Positions 15,368 through 25,116 of a DNA stretch of 64,000 nt are shown here, piece after piece. How positions within the stretch are numbered: the stretch's first letter is position 1; each line of letters starts with the position of its first letter. Below the pieces are notes generated by a model, which saw nothing but the letters and a program-made list of their open reading frames with translations, did no database searches and was not told the origin of the DNA. The stretch covers positions 1-64,000 of the forward strand of contig JAJQFS010000083.1 of NCBI GenBank assembly GCA_021200995.1, read 5' to 3'. The position numbers and the translations under genes were made by a program. The stretch comes from Lachnospiraceae bacterium. GTDB lineage: Bacteria; Bacillota; Clostridia; Lachnospirales; Lachnospiraceae.

Positions 15368-16458
15368 AAATGGATGAAGCCGGGACGTGGGATCTTTACA
15401 GAGAGCCTTTCAATTTAAAGCTGTTTCTTTTGCAGATGCTCCGGAAATGGTATATTTTCATACTCTCGGCCCTTGGCGGCGTACTGCTGCTGGGCGGAGG
15501 GTATTTTCTGGTCAACGTGGTGTTCGCGTCCGCCAGGGAGTATCAGGCGGACATCATCTGCTATATGGAATACGCGATAGATCCGGATTCAAGCGAGTCC
15601 TATGCCACGGATTATTTTAATGAATATACCTGGAATGAGTGGATTGTCTGTGATGAGATTCAGGAGATGATTTCGCGGGCACTGGGGTATGAGATCACGG
15701 AAACAGAGCTCGCGTCATACGTCACAACTACGGTGCCGGCGGATGTCAGGCTGCAGACGATCTCCGTGGTGACCCATGATCCGGATCTGTCGCTTGCCAT
15801 CGCGCGGTGCTATGAGGAGTGGCTGCCCGCATTTGCTGAGAATCGGCGTGAGCTTAACAGTATCTGTATCGTTGACAGCCCTGAACAGGCTTACCTGGTG
15901 GAGGAGGACGTCAGAACATTTCGCGCTGCGCTGCTGGGTGGGATTATCGGGTTGTTTGTCTGTTGCATGGTTCTGTGGCTTCACTGGCTTGCGGACGACA
16001 GGATTTACCTGCCGGAGCAGCTGGTCCGGCGGCATGGACTGAAGGTCTTTGGCGCTGACGGACAGGAGGAGCTTTCAGAGAACGTCCGCCATGCCATTAG
16101 CGGGCGCGAAAAGATCGCGCTGGTGGGAACGAGCGGCTCCGCGCGTTTTATGGAGACGCTGCCCTGGTTTCAGGGCGAATTTCCGGACAGGCAGTGGGAA
16201 AGCGTTATGGGAACGCTGCAGTATCCGGACGGCGTAAGGAAGCTGCGGGCCATGGACGGCGTGATTCTCGTAGTGGAGGCGGGCGTGGATTCGAGCGCCC
16301 TGATCGAGCGGGTGCTTACCTTTTACCGGCAGCAGGAGATTTCACTGACCGGCGCGGTCCTGTGGGGCTGTGATCAGAAGCTGCTGCGGCAGTATTACGG
16401 CACGACGACATGGAAACAGGCGCTGCGCCATAAGTTCAGGCGTCGGAGGAATGCGTAA
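15364..16458 (+). CDS. Wzz-like chain-length protein fused to a decayed tyrosine-kinase domain
   Basis: A 364-residue protein with two membrane helices (about 27-52 and 187-211) bracketing an extracellular loop, as in polysaccharide co-polymerases. The cytosolic part (about 225-364) aligns with the end of BY-kinases: MDGVILVVEAGVDSSALIER and LTGAVLWGCD match the usual GVLLVVRAG... GVVLN pattern. The Walker A loop is missing, with KIALVGTSGSARFMETL in place of a GKS/T motif, and the segment that normally carries the Walker A' and B aspartates is shortened. I infer a non-catalytic regulator of chain length. Confidence 0.78.
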   Translation: MKMDEAGTWDLYREPFNLKLFLLQMLRKWYIFILSALGGVLLLGGGYFLVNVVFASAREYQADIICYMEYAIDPDSSESYATDYFNEYTWNEWIVCDEIQEMISRALGYEITETELASYVTTTVPADVRLQTISVVTHDPDLSLAIARCYEEWLPAFAENRRELNSICIVDSPEQAYLVEEDVRTFRAALLGGIIGLFVCCMVLWLHWLADDRIYLPEQLVRRHGLKVFGADGQEELSENVRHAISGREKIALVGTSGSARFMETLPWFQGEFPDRQWESVMGTLQYPDGVRKLRAMDGVILVVEAGVDSSALIERVLTFYRQQEISLTGAVLWGCDQKLLRQYYGTTTWKQALRHKFRRRRNA

Positions 16459-17264
16459 TGGCGGTGGAAGTACTTCTGTCCTGCTTAAATCAGAACGTTC
16501 CGGAGCTGGTTGAGAAAATGGGATTGACCGGCGCAGCTGTGGCAGTCAATCAGTGCGACCGCGAGGGCAGTGAGGAAATCAACATCCTGGGCGGCAGTGC
16601 GAGAGTCTTTGATTCCATGGAACGGGGTGTGGGCCGAAGCCGCAATCTGGCTCTGTCGAAGGCGCGGGAGGAAATCTGCATTTTCGGGGATGAGGACATC
16701 GTGTACCGGAAGGACTACGCGTCCCTGATTGAGGCGGAGTTTTTAAAGCATCCGGAGGCGGACGGCCTGTTATTTCAGGCGGAGGTGGACCCTCTACGCA
16801 AAACGTATCAGAATGATACGTTCGGGCCGGTTGGACTGTTAAACTGCGGCCGCTATCCGGCCTACAGCATGGCGTTTCGCCGGCAGAAGCTTTGTGACAG
16901 TGGCGTCAGATTTTCCACGCTTTTTGGAGGAGGCGCCCGCTACAGCAACGGGGAGGACAGTCTTTTCCTCCGCGATGTGATCAAAGCGGGACTGAAAATA
17001 TACAAAACGCCGGTATGTATCGGGGAGGAAATTCCAAGACCTTCCACCTGGTTTACCGGCTACCATGAGAAATTCTTTTTTGACAGGGGCGTGCTGTACG
17101 CGTTTCTTTACGGTCACGCGGCGCCGCTCTGGGCGTTTCGTTTTGTATTTACCAAAAGAAAGCTGATGTGCCGGGACATTCCCTGGTGGTCGGCTTTTCG
17201 CCTTGTCTTAAAGGGAATTGGGGAAGGCCGCAGGGTGAAGAGGGAAGAAAGCGATGAAGCTTAG
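16458..17264 (+). CDS. Glycosyltransferase, GT2-like
   Basis: A 268-residue protein of GT-A type with an unusual opening (VEVLLSCLNQNVPELVEK) rather than the common PxYN segment. The acidic motifs IFGDEDIVYRKDY (about 75-87) and YSNGEDSLFLRDV (about 165-177) correspond to the metal site and the catalytic-base helix. It starts by TAATG overlap with the Wzz-like gene and overlaps the next gene by 11 bases. It probably adds a sugar to the repeat unit; donor and linkage unknown. Confidence 0.75.
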   Translation: MAVEVLLSCLNQNVPELVEKMGLTGAAVAVNQCDREGSEEINILGGSARVFDSMERGVGRSRNLALSKAREEICIFGDEDIVYRKDYASLIEAEFLKHPEADGLLFQAEVDPLRKTYQNDTFGPVGLLNCGRYPAYSMAFRRQKLCDSGVRFSTLFGGGARYSNGEDSLFLRDVIKAGLKIYKTPVCIGEEIPRPSTWFTGYHEKFFFDRGVLYAFLYGHAAPLWAFRFVFTKRKLMCRDIPWWSAFRLVLKGIGEGRRVKREESDEA

Positions 17265-18120
17265 CGTCATCACGGTAAGCCTGAACGCGGGCGATAAATT
17301 ATTAAAGACTGTGGAGAGCGCCGCGGCGCAGACCTTTCAGGATTACGAGTTGATTATTCAGGACGGGGGTTCTTTGGACGGTTCTCTGGAAGCACTTTCG
17401 GACTGGCTTGCCGTCAATGAAGAGATGGCCGCGCGCACGCGGATTTTTCAGGAGAAGGATGCCGGCATTTATGACGGCATGAACAGGGGAGCCGCGAAGG
17501 CGCAGGGTGAGTACCTGTATTTTTTAAACTGCGGGGATGTTTTTCATGAGCCGAACGTGCTGCAGGAGTTTGCGGCCGGGATGGAAGCTGCCGGAGCAAC
17601 CAGTAAAACCGCGGGGACGAATCAGGGGCTTGCCGATGCGGCTCAGGAAGCAAAGGGAATTTTTTACGGGAACGTGTATGATACGCTGCGCGCAAGTGTG
17701 GTACAGTCCAATCCGCGGATGGACGCGTTTGGCTGCTACCGCAATGTCCCCTGCCACCAGGCCTGCGTCTATCACAGAAGCCTTTTTCAGGAAAGAGGGT
17801 ACTCGCTGCAGTATCGCGTGCGCGCCGATTATGAGCACTTCCTCTGGTGCTTTCTGAAAAAACAGGTTCCGGCGGTTTTTATTCCGGTGACGCTCGCGGA
17901 TTACGAGGGCGGCGGGTTTTCGGAGACGAAGGAGAACAGACGACGTTCGGCGGCGGAGCATCGCAGGATCACAGCGCTTTACATGACGAAGAAACAGCGC
18001 TTCTGCTACAGGGCTGTTCTGGTGCTGACGCTTCAGCCCCTACGGACCGCGCTGGCGGAAAATGAGATGACAGGGCGGTTTTATCAGAGCGTAAAGCGGG
18101 TTTTGTATCATAGGGGATAA
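17254..18120 (+). CDS. Glycosyltransferase family 2
   Basis: A 288-residue cytosolic GT-A enzyme of the WcaA/colanic-acid type. Features are LSVITVSLNAGDKL, IIQDGGSLDGS, EKDAGIYDGMNRGAAKAQG and the metal-site variant YFLNCGDVFH, where Asn-Cys-Gly-Asp replaces a strict DxD. VRADYEHFLWCF holds the later acidic pair. The variant site is common in this subfamily. It follows closely on the previous GT gene and precedes the polymerase gene by 10 bases. Confidence 0.85.
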   Translation: MKLSVITVSLNAGDKLLKTVESAAAQTFQDYELIIQDGGSLDGSLEALSDWLAVNEEMAARTRIFQEKDAGIYDGMNRGAAKAQGEYLYFLNCGDVFHEPNVLQEFAAGMEAAGATSKTAGTNQGLADAAQEAKGIFYGNVYDTLRASVVQSNPRMDAFGCYRNVPCHQACVYHRSLFQERGYSLQYRVRADYEHFLWCFLKKQVPAVFIPVTLADYEGGGFSETKENRRRSAAEHRRITALYMTKKQRFCYRAVLVLTLQPLRTALAENEMTGRFYQSVKRVLYHRG

Positions 18121-18130
18121 GGTAAAATAC

Positions 18131-19240
18131 ATGGCGGTATATCTGACACTAACAGCCGCGGTTCTTATTCTGGCGCTTAAGGTGGACAATCACATTTACG
18201 CGAAACAGCAGATGACGGGCCTTGTCGCATACGGAACAGACCGACAGAAGGCGCAGAATATTGTCGCGGCGCTCGGTATCTACATTCTGATGGCCGCGGT
18301 CAGCGCCTGCCGTATTGCGGTGGGCAACGATTACTGGGTCTACCGGGAAAATTTTAAGCTGATTTACGCCGGCAGGGAGGTGGCCTCGGAGCCGGGCTTT
18401 AATTTCATTGTGTACTGGATGCAGAAGCTCTGGGGCTATGATAACTATCTGCCCATTTTCGGCCTGTTTTCCGTTGTGACGGTGGCCTTCATGGTAAAAT
18501 CCCTGTATGATCAGGCGGAGTGGTTTTTTGGGAGTCTCTTTCTGCTGCTGACGAGCGGATATTATTTTTCCAGCTTAAACAGCGTGCGGTATTACCTGGT
18601 GGTGGCGATGGTGATGTACGCCACGAAATATCTGCTCAGGGAGGAATATCTGAAATTCGCGCTGTGGATTGCCTTCGCGGCCTTATTTCATAAATCCGTG
18701 CTGCTGGTTATTCCCAGCTACCTGTTTTTATACTGGCTTTCCAAAAAGAGGCTGAAAGCCTGGGTTTTTGCGGCAGGCGGGGCGCTGATTGTCAGCATGG
18801 TGCTTTTCCAGGACGTGTACCGCAGGATTATTTTCCTGTTTTATCCGTATTATGAGGAGTCGGCCTTTGACACGGGCAGCATTTCCATCGTGAATGTGGG
18901 GATGGGTCTGTGCTGTCTGGTTCTGTGTTTTCTGTGCTATGGCGTCTGGAAGGAGGACAATGCGCACATCCGCTTTTATGTGTGGGTGAACGCGGCGGGG
19001 CTTGTCATCAATACGTTCGGGTCGTTCATTCCGGAGGTGACGCGGGTCGGCAATTATTTTAAGGTGATACAGGTTTTCCTGATACCGGCGCTTTTGTATC
19101 ATCTGCCGGACGGCAAATTAAAGAAGGTGCTGACGGCGGGGACGGCGGCGGCGTTTCTGATATATTTTGCGTTTTTCTTAAAGTCGGCGTATGATGTGGA
19201 TATCCGGATATTGCCGTACCGGAACTGGATCTTTGATTAA
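18131..19240 (+). CDS. EpsG-family polysaccharide polymerase
   Basis: A 369-residue protein with about ten membrane helices. The segment ACRIAVGNDYWVYRENFK, then SEPGFNFIVYWMQK and the helix SLNSVRYYLVVAMVMYATKYLL, is typical of EpsG proteins, which polymerise lipid-linked repeat units outside the membrane. Arg in SVRYYL is a residue usually conserved in the family. It is the only polymerase of this kind I recognise in the window, so it defines this locus as a polymerase-dependent pathway. Confidence 0.88.
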   Translation: MAVYLTLTAAVLILALKVDNHIYAKQQMTGLVAYGTDRQKAQNIVAALGIYILMAAVSACRIAVGNDYWVYRENFKLIYAGREVASEPGFNFIVYWMQKLWGYDNYLPIFGLFSVVTVAFMVKSLYDQAEWFFGSLFLLLTSGYYFSSLNSVRYYLVVAMVMYATKYLLREEYLKFALWIAFAALFHKSVLLVIPSYLFLYWLSKKRLKAWVFAAGGALIVSMVLFQDVYRRIIFLFYPYYEESAFDTGSISIVNVGMGLCCLVLCFLCYGVWKEDNAHIRFYVWVNAAGLVINTFGSFIPEVTRVGNYFKVIQVFLIPALLYHLPDGKLKKVLTAGTAAAFLIYFAFFLKSAYDVDIRILPYRNWIFD

Positions 19241-19251
19241 GGGGAGTTACC

Positions 19252-20577
19252 ATGCGGGTATTGTGGGTGTGTAACGTTGTACTGCCGCAGATCGCGGCCG
19301 AACTTCATATGGACGCGGGCAATAAAGAGGGCTGGGTTGCCGGCCTGTACACAACCGTAATTCATGACATGGCGGCGGCCGATATTCAGCTGGGTTTCGC
19401 CTTCCCGATTGCCAGGGGGCAGGATATGGTGCGCGGCGCTCTGACCGTCAATGAGGATTATGACCTTTATTATTATGGCTTCCGTGAGGACAGCCTGAAT
19501 GCTGAGAACTATGATGTTGAGATGGAGAAGGACTTAAGCGACATTATGATCGCGTTTGAGCCGGATATCCTGCACTGCTTTGGTACGGAGTACCCGCACA
19601 CACTGGCCGCGGTGAAAATGTTTTCTCGGCCTGACCGGACACTGATCGGCATTCAGGGCCTGTGCAGAATCTGCGCGAAAAGCTATATGGCAAATCTGCC
19701 GAAATCTGTGCAGAAAAGCGTCACTCTGCGGGATATTCTCAGAAAGGACAGCATCCGCGAGCAGCAGGCCAAATTTGAGGGCCGCGGCCAGTGGGAGCTG
19801 GCGGCGCTCAAGTGGACCGGCCATGTGGCGGGCCGCACGGACTTTGACCGTTACTGGGCTGAGAAATGGAATCCGACTGTTCATTATCATTTGCTGCAGG
19901 AAACCCTGCGGCCGGCTTTTTACAGCGGGCAGTGGTCTGCGGGGACCTGTCATCCGCATGAGATCTTTTTAAGCCAGGGCGATTATCCCTTAAAAGGGCT
20001 GCATTATATGCTCCTGGCGATGCCTGATATTCTGAAAAAGTATCCGGATACGCGGCTGGTCGTAGCGGGAAACTGCATTTTGAGAAAGCCGGGCTTAGAG
20101 AGCTTTTTGAAGCTCTCGGCTTATGGAAAATATATTCAGAAGCTGCTGAAAAAAAATCACCTTCAGGATAAGGTGCGCTTTGTGGGAATGCTTGACGGAG
20201 CACGCATGAAGGAGCAGTTTCTGCAAAGCAGCCTCTTTATCTGTCCCTCCAGCCTGGAGAATTCCTCGAACTCCCTGGGGGAGGCCATGCTTTTAGGCGT
20301 GCCGGTTGTGGCGGCGGCGGTGGGCGGTCTTCCTTCCATGATCAACGAAGAGGAGGGCTATCTGTACGACGGCTTCTGTATGGAAAGAGTGGAGCAGCCG
20401 GGCGAGCTTGCGCGCATCACCCGCAATCTGACAACGGCGGTGCTCGTGGCCTTTGACGATCCGCAGGAAGCCGGACGGCGGGCATATAAAGCCAGGCAGC
20501 ATGCCTTCAGGACGCACGATGCTAAGACCAATCGGGCGCGTCTGATGGAAATCTATCAGGAGATGGTGGAAGAATAA
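19252..20577 (+). CDS. Glycosyltransferase family 4
   Basis: A 441-residue GT-B enzyme. The N-terminal half holds a Rossmann domain starting VLWVCNVVLP and the HCFGTEYPH segment. The C-terminal half has the donor site: FLSQGDYPLKGLHYMLLAMP, then SSLENSSNSLGEAMLLGVPV with the conserved glutamate of the EX7E motif. It is cytosolic and retaining, and the donor is not predictable. It lies 11 bases after the polymerase gene. Confidence 0.9.
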   Translation: MRVLWVCNVVLPQIAAELHMDAGNKEGWVAGLYTTVIHDMAAADIQLGFAFPIARGQDMVRGALTVNEDYDLYYYGFREDSLNAENYDVEMEKDLSDIMIAFEPDILHCFGTEYPHTLAAVKMFSRPDRTLIGIQGLCRICAKSYMANLPKSVQKSVTLRDILRKDSIREQQAKFEGRGQWELAALKWTGHVAGRTDFDRYWAEKWNPTVHYHLLQETLRPAFYSGQWSAGTCHPHEIFLSQGDYPLKGLHYMLLAMPDILKKYPDTRLVVAGNCILRKPGLESFLKLSAYGKYIQKLLKKNHLQDKVRFVGMLDGARMKEQFLQSSLFICPSSLENSSNSLGEAMLLGVPVVAAAVGGLPSMINEEEGYLYDGFCMERVEQPGELARITRNLTTAVLVAFDDPQEAGRRAYKARQHAFRTHDAKTNRARLMEIYQEMVEE

Positions 20578-20586
20578 AATAACCTC

Positions 20587-21738
20587 ATGAATTTTGTATT
20601 TGTCTCCAATTATTATAATCATCATCAGCGGCCACTTTCCATGGCGCTTCACGCGCTGTGTGAGCGGGACGGGGGCACGTATACCTTCGTGCAGACGGAA
20701 AAAATGGAAGAGGAGCGCCTGGCCATGGGCTGGGGAGATGTGCTGCAAAATGACGGGTTTGTCAGAAATTATGCTGATGATCCGCCGGGCTGCCAGCGTC
20801 TGATCGATGAGGCGGACGCGGTGATGTTCGGCGGCACGGACGACGAGAGCTATATTCAGACCCGCCTGAAGCTCAAAAAACCTGTCTGGCGCTACAGTGA
20901 GCGCCTGTATAAGACCGGCAGGTATAAGTTTGTATCGCCGCGCGGGCTGCGCAGAAAGTTCCTGGATCACACCAGACATAATTTTGAGCGGGTTTATCTG
21001 CTCTGCAGCGGCGCGTACGTGGCGGGGGACTACCGGCTGGTGGCGGCGTATCCGTTTAAAAAATTCCGTTTCGGGTATTTTCCGGCGCATTTTGCATGTG
21101 ATGTGAATCAGTTGATTGAGGAAAAGTACAATGAAACCACCGTCGAGCTGCTCTGGGCGGCGAGGATGATCGGCTGGAAGCATCCCGAACGCGCGGTTGA
21201 GATGACAGAATCTCTTTTGCGGGATGGCATTCCGGTACATCTGACCATGGCGGGCGGCGGCCCGCTGGAAGCGGAAATACGGGATCTGATTGCGCAGAAG
21301 CAGCTTACTGAAAACATAGACCTTGTCGGTTTTCAGGATCCGGAAGAGATTCGCTCCCTGATGCGAAAAAGCCAGGTTTATCTGGCCACAAGCGACCGCG
21401 AGGAAGGCTGGGGCGCGGTGATTAACGAGGCCATGGACAGCGCCTGTCTGGTGGTCGCGGACCGGGCCATGGGCGCGGCGCCGTACCTGATCCTCAATGG
21501 GGAGAATGGGATCTCCTATCCGAGCGGACAGACAGATGCGGCGGCAGAAGCGCTGAAAAAACTTCTGCGGGAGCCGGGGTATGTGCAGATGCGGCGAATG
21601 CAGCGGGCGGCGTATGAGACGATCGCTCAGCTGTGGAACGCGGATGCGGCGGCAGAGCGCCTTTATACGTGCGTGACGGCTGAGCTTCTCGGAGAAAAAA
21701 TGCCGGTGTATGAGGATGGACCGATGAGCAGGGCGTGA
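20587..21738 (+). CDS. Glycosyltransferase family 4
   Basis: A 383-residue GT-B enzyme. It has a short N-terminal domain (NFVFVSNYYNHHQRPLS) and a donor domain with LLWAARMIGWKHPERAVEM, MAGGGPLEAEIRD and TSDREEGWGAVINEAMDSAC, the last giving the EX7E glutamates. It probably adds a sugar to the same repeat unit as its neighbours. It lies 9 bases after the previous GT4 gene. Confidence 0.9.
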   Translation: MNFVFVSNYYNHHQRPLSMALHALCERDGGTYTFVQTEKMEEERLAMGWGDVLQNDGFVRNYADDPPGCQRLIDEADAVMFGGTDDESYIQTRLKLKKPVWRYSERLYKTGRYKFVSPRGLRRKFLDHTRHNFERVYLLCSGAYVAGDYRLVAAYPFKKFRFGYFPAHFACDVNQLIEEKYNETTVELLWAARMIGWKHPERAVEMTESLLRDGIPVHLTMAGGGPLEAEIRDLIAQKQLTENIDLVGFQDPEEIRSLMRKSQVYLATSDREEGWGAVINEAMDSACLVVADRAMGAAPYLILNGENGISYPSGQTDAAAEALKKLLREPGYVQMRRMQRAAYETIAQLWNADAAAERLYTCVTAELLGEKMPVYEDGPMSRA

Positions 21739-21848
21739 GGAGCGGCAACGGGATTGTGAGGATTGTGCGGAAAGGAATAAATCGCGAAATGGTTTATCCT
21801 TTCTGCATTTGGTACTGCATGTCTGATGAAGAGAGTACAGAGGGTTTT

Positions 21849-22853
21849 ATGGCAGAAAAAAAATTGATATCTGTTATCGTACCAGTTTACAATATCAAAG
21901 AATATCTCCCGCGGTGCGTGTCTTCCATCGCGGCGCAGACCTACCGCAATCTGGAAATCATCCTGGTGGACGACGGGTCCACGGACGGCACCGGCGCGCT
22001 TTGTGACAAACTGGCGGCGTCAGATACCCGCATCCGGGTATTTCATAAGGAAAACGGCGGCTCCTCCAGCGCCAGAAATCTGGGAATCCTCAAGGCGCGG
22101 GGCGAGTATCTCGGCTTCGTGGACAGCGATGATTATATAGAGGAAGAGATGTACGAGCTTCTGCTGTGTGCGGTGGAGGCATATGACTGTCTGGTAGCGC
22201 AGGTCGGCAGAGATGAGATTGATGAGAACGGAAACAGGCTCGCGAATATCTGTGAACCGCCGACAGCGCCGGTTTTCATCGGCGCGCAGGATTTCATGCG
22301 GGAGCTGTTGCTGCATCGGGGCGATTGTTCTTTCTGCACCAAGCTGGTGCACAAAAGCCTCTTTCAGGACAGAGGATTTCCGGAGGGCCTTTTAAATGAG
22401 GATTTTCGTCTGCTGATTCAGATGCTTCCCGACCTGAAAGGTATTGTGTCTTTGCCGCAGCAGTGCTATCATGTCTTTTATCGGCTGGGCAGCAATACCC
22501 GCAAGACCTCCCACAGTCAGTTTTCGAGAGTATACGGGGACTGCGTGGACAACGCGGATCTGGCGCTTTCCCTGGTCAGGGAAACCTGGCCTGCTCTGCA
22601 GCGGGAAGCGGAGCGCTTCGGCGCCTTTCAGCGCCTGGAGTACCTGCTGCACATCCCCATCGAACAGATGGAGACGTCCAATGAGATGTACAGAGCTGTC
22701 TGTCGGAATGTACGCGCCACCGTGTTCAGGAACCTGGGAAACCCGTATTTAACGAAGAAAAACAAAATCTATCTATTGCTATTTGCCGCCGCGCCGAAGC
22801 TGACGCGGAAATTTCACAGATTTACGATGAAGCTGCGCGGCATTGAAACCTGA
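21849..22853 (+). CDS. Glycosyltransferase family 2 (EpsH/CpsJ-like)
   Basis: A 334-residue GT-A enzyme: LISVIVPVYNIKEYLPRC, LVDDGSTDGTGALCD, KENGGSSSARNLGILKARGE and the metal site FVDSDDYIEEEMYELL. The frame is open for 38 codons more, but residues before MAEKK are not family-like, and AGAGGG lies 5 bases before 21849. If the upstream start were used, the gene would overlap the previous one by 4 bases. A basic amphipathic C-terminus may contact the membrane. Confidence 0.88.
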   Translation: MAEKKLISVIVPVYNIKEYLPRCVSSIAAQTYRNLEIILVDDGSTDGTGALCDKLAASDTRIRVFHKENGGSSSARNLGILKARGEYLGFVDSDDYIEEEMYELLLCAVEAYDCLVAQVGRDEIDENGNRLANICEPPTAPVFIGAQDFMRELLLHRGDCSFCTKLVHKSLFQDRGFPEGLLNEDFRLLIQMLPDLKGIVSLPQQCYHVFYRLGSNTRKTSHSQFSRVYGDCVDNADLALSLVRETWPALQREAERFGAFQRLEYLLHIPIEQMETSNEMYRAVCRNVRATVFRNLGNPYLTKKNKIYLLLFAAAPKLTRKFHRFTMKLRGIET

Positions 22854-22882
22854 TCGTTGTGATTGAACCTGAGGACATACAA

Positions 22883-24085
22883 ATGGACAATACTTCACTC
22901 CCTGCCATCCTGGGCGGGACTCCTGTGAGAAACACAAAAATTTACTACGGCCATCAGTGCATCGAGGACGATGACATCGAGGCGGTCGTAAAGGTCTTAA
23001 AAAGCGACACATTAACCTGCGGTCCTGCCATCACCTCCTTAGAGCGCGCCCTCTGTAACCTGACCGGCGCAAAATACTGCGTGGCGGTCTCCAACGGCAC
23101 CGCGGCCCTGCACATCGCTTGCCTGGCGGCCGGCATCGGCCCCGGAGATGAGGTGATTACTACCCCCATGACCTTCGCGGCCAGCGCCAACTGCGCCCTC
23201 TACTGCGGCGCCAGACCCGTTTTCGCGGACATTAACCCGGACACCTACAATATTGATCCGGATGAAATTGAGCGTAAAATCACCGAACACACCAAAGCCG
23301 TAGTGGCCGTGGATTTTACCGGCCAGGTGGTAGAGGCTGAGAGAATCCGCGCCATCTGCGAAAAGCATGGCCTGATTTTCATCGAGGACGCGGCCCATTC
23401 CATCGGAAGCACCTACAACGGGCAGCCGGTCGGCAGCCTGGCGGACATGACCACCTTCAGCTTCCATCCGGTGAAGACCGTCACAGGAGGAGAAGGCGGC
23501 GCGGTCATGACAAACGACTTAAAGCTCTATGAGAGACTCAGCCTCTTCCGTACCCACGGCATCACCAGGGATCAGTCCCTGATGGATAAAGAGAGCGAGG
23601 GCGGCTGGTATTACCAGATGGTGGATCTGGGATATAATTATCGTATCACTGACTTCCAGGCAGCCCTGATCGAAAGCCAGCTGGGCAAAATCGAGCGCTT
23701 CAAAGCACGCCGCAAAGAGATCGTGGCCCGCTACAACGCGGCCTTCGCGGACAGAGAGGAAATCTTTATCCAGAAAGAAATCCCGCAGTCCGACACCACC
23801 CGCCATTTGTATATCGTACAGCTCAAGCCTGATAAATTAAAGGCCACCCGAAAAGAAATATTTGACGCGCTGGCCTGCGAGAATGTACAATGTAATGTGC
23901 ATTATATCCCGGTCTATACCTTCCCCTACTACCGCAATCTCGGCTACCAGCCCGGTTTATGCCCGAAAGCGGAGGCGGCTTACGAAGGCTTTTTGAGCAT
24001 CCCGCTCTATCCTGCTATGACCGACCAGGATGTTGAGGATGTCATCCAGGCATTTTACAAAGTCCTGAACTGGTATAAATTGTAG
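22883..24085 (+). CDS. pseC: UDP-4-amino-4,6-dideoxy-N-acetyl-altrosamine transaminase (PseC-like)
   Basis: A 400-residue PLP aminotransferase of the DegT/DnrJ family. The PLP lysine is in FHPVKTVTGGEGG, with CVAVSNGTAALHIAC and FIEDAAHSIGSTYNG as phosphate and aspartate blocks. It transaminates UDP-2-acetamido-2,6-dideoxy-L-arabino-4-hexulose made by PseB. A GTG 24 bases upstream is in frame, but GAGG is placed 8 bases before the ATG at 22883. Order is C then B, the reverse of the reaction order. Codons end in C much more often than in the genes before it. Confidence 0.87.
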   Translation: MDNTSLPAILGGTPVRNTKIYYGHQCIEDDDIEAVVKVLKSDTLTCGPAITSLERALCNLTGAKYCVAVSNGTAALHIACLAAGIGPGDEVITTPMTFAASANCALYCGARPVFADINPDTYNIDPDEIERKITEHTKAVVAVDFTGQVVEAERIRAICEKHGLIFIEDAAHSIGSTYNGQPVGSLADMTTFSFHPVKTVTGGEGGAVMTNDLKLYERLSLFRTHGITRDQSLMDKESEGGWYYQMVDLGYNYRITDFQAALIESQLGKIERFKARRKEIVARYNAAFADREEIFIQKEIPQSDTTRHLYIVQLKPDKLKATRKEIFDALACENVQCNVHYIPVYTFPYYRNLGYQPGLCPKAEAAYEGFLSIPLYPAMTDQDVEDVIQAFYKVLNWYKL

Positions 24086-24101
24086 AAATAAAGGAGACCC
24101 C

Positions 24102-25097
24102 ATGTTAAACAACAAAACAATCCTCATCACCGGAGGCACAGGCTCCTTCGGCAAAGCCTTTACCAAATATGTCCTGACCCATTATAATCCGAAGAAAATC
24201 ATCATCTACAGCCGCGACGAATTCAAACAGTTCATCATGCAGGGCGAATTTGCCCAGTACGCCTCCAAACTCCGCTTCTTTATCGGCGACGTGCGCGACA
24301 AGGACAGACTCTACCGCGCCTTTGAGGGCGTGGACTACGTCATACACGCCGCTGCCTTAAAACAGGTGCCCGCCTGCGAATACAACCCGAATGAGGCCAT
24401 CAAAACCAACATCCACGGCGCGCAGAACGTCATCGAGGCTGCCCTGGACTGCGGCGTCAAAAAAGTCATCGCCCTTTCCACCGACAAGGCTGTCAACCCC
24501 GTAAACCTTTACGGCGGCACCAAACTGGTCAGCGACAAGCTCTTTATCGCGGCCAACGCCTACGCCGGCAATAAGGACATCTGCTTCGCCATCGTGCGTT
24601 ACGGCAATGTGGCCGGCAGCCGCGGCTCCATTATTCCGAAGTTTTACGACATCCTCAAAAACGGCGGAACCGAGCTCCCCATCACCGACTACCGCATGAC
24701 CCGTTTCTGGATCAGCCTGGAGGAAGGCGTGCAGCTCGTGATCAAGGCGCTGGAGGAGGCCACTGGCGGCGAAACCTTCATCAGCAAAATTCCCTCGTTC
24801 CGTGTGCCGGATTTAGCGGAGGCGATGCTCCCCGGCGGACACACCCGCGAGATCGGCATCTATCCGGGCGAAAAGCTGCATGAAATCATGGTGACCACCG
24901 AGGATTCCACCAATACCTGGGAGTATGAGAAACACTTTATCGTTTATCCCCAGGTACACTGGAATGATAAACAGAAGATCAATACGAACGGCAAAAAAGT
25001 GGCGGAGGGCTTCTCTTACAGCTCCGGCAACAATACCGAGTGGCTGACTGTGGAGCAGATCCGCGAGCGCTTACAGACGCTTGACCTTGAGCATTAA
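24102..25097 (+). CDS. pseB: UDP-N-acetylglucosamine 4,6-dehydratase (inverting, PseB-like)
   Basis: A 331-residue short-chain dehydrogenase/reductase. It has the NAD loop ITGGTGSFG, YSRDEFKQ, the ALSTDKAVNPVNLYGGTK segment with the TDK and YxxxK catalytic residues, and VRYGNVAGSRGS. It performs the C5-inverting 4,6-dehydration that opens the pseudaminic acid pathway. Its length fits soluble PseB, not the long membrane PglF type. It shares the C-rich codon style of pseC. The later genes pseG, pseI and pseF are not in the window. Confidence 0.9.
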   Translation: MLNNKTILITGGTGSFGKAFTKYVLTHYNPKKIIIYSRDEFKQFIMQGEFAQYASKLRFFIGDVRDKDRLYRAFEGVDYVIHAAALKQVPACEYNPNEAIKTNIHGAQNVIEAALDCGVKKVIALSTDKAVNPVNLYGGTKLVSDKLFIAANAYAGNKDICFAIVRYGNVAGSRGSIIPKFYDILKNGGTELPITDYRMTRFWISLEEGVQLVIKALEEATGGETFISKIPSFRVPDLAEAMLPGGHTREIGIYPGEKLHEIMVTTEDSTNTWEYEKHFIVYPQVHWNDKQKINTNGKKVAEGFSYSSGNNTEWLTVEQIRERLQTLDLEH

Positions 25098-25116
25098 TGT
25101 GGGGTGGGAAAAAGAC

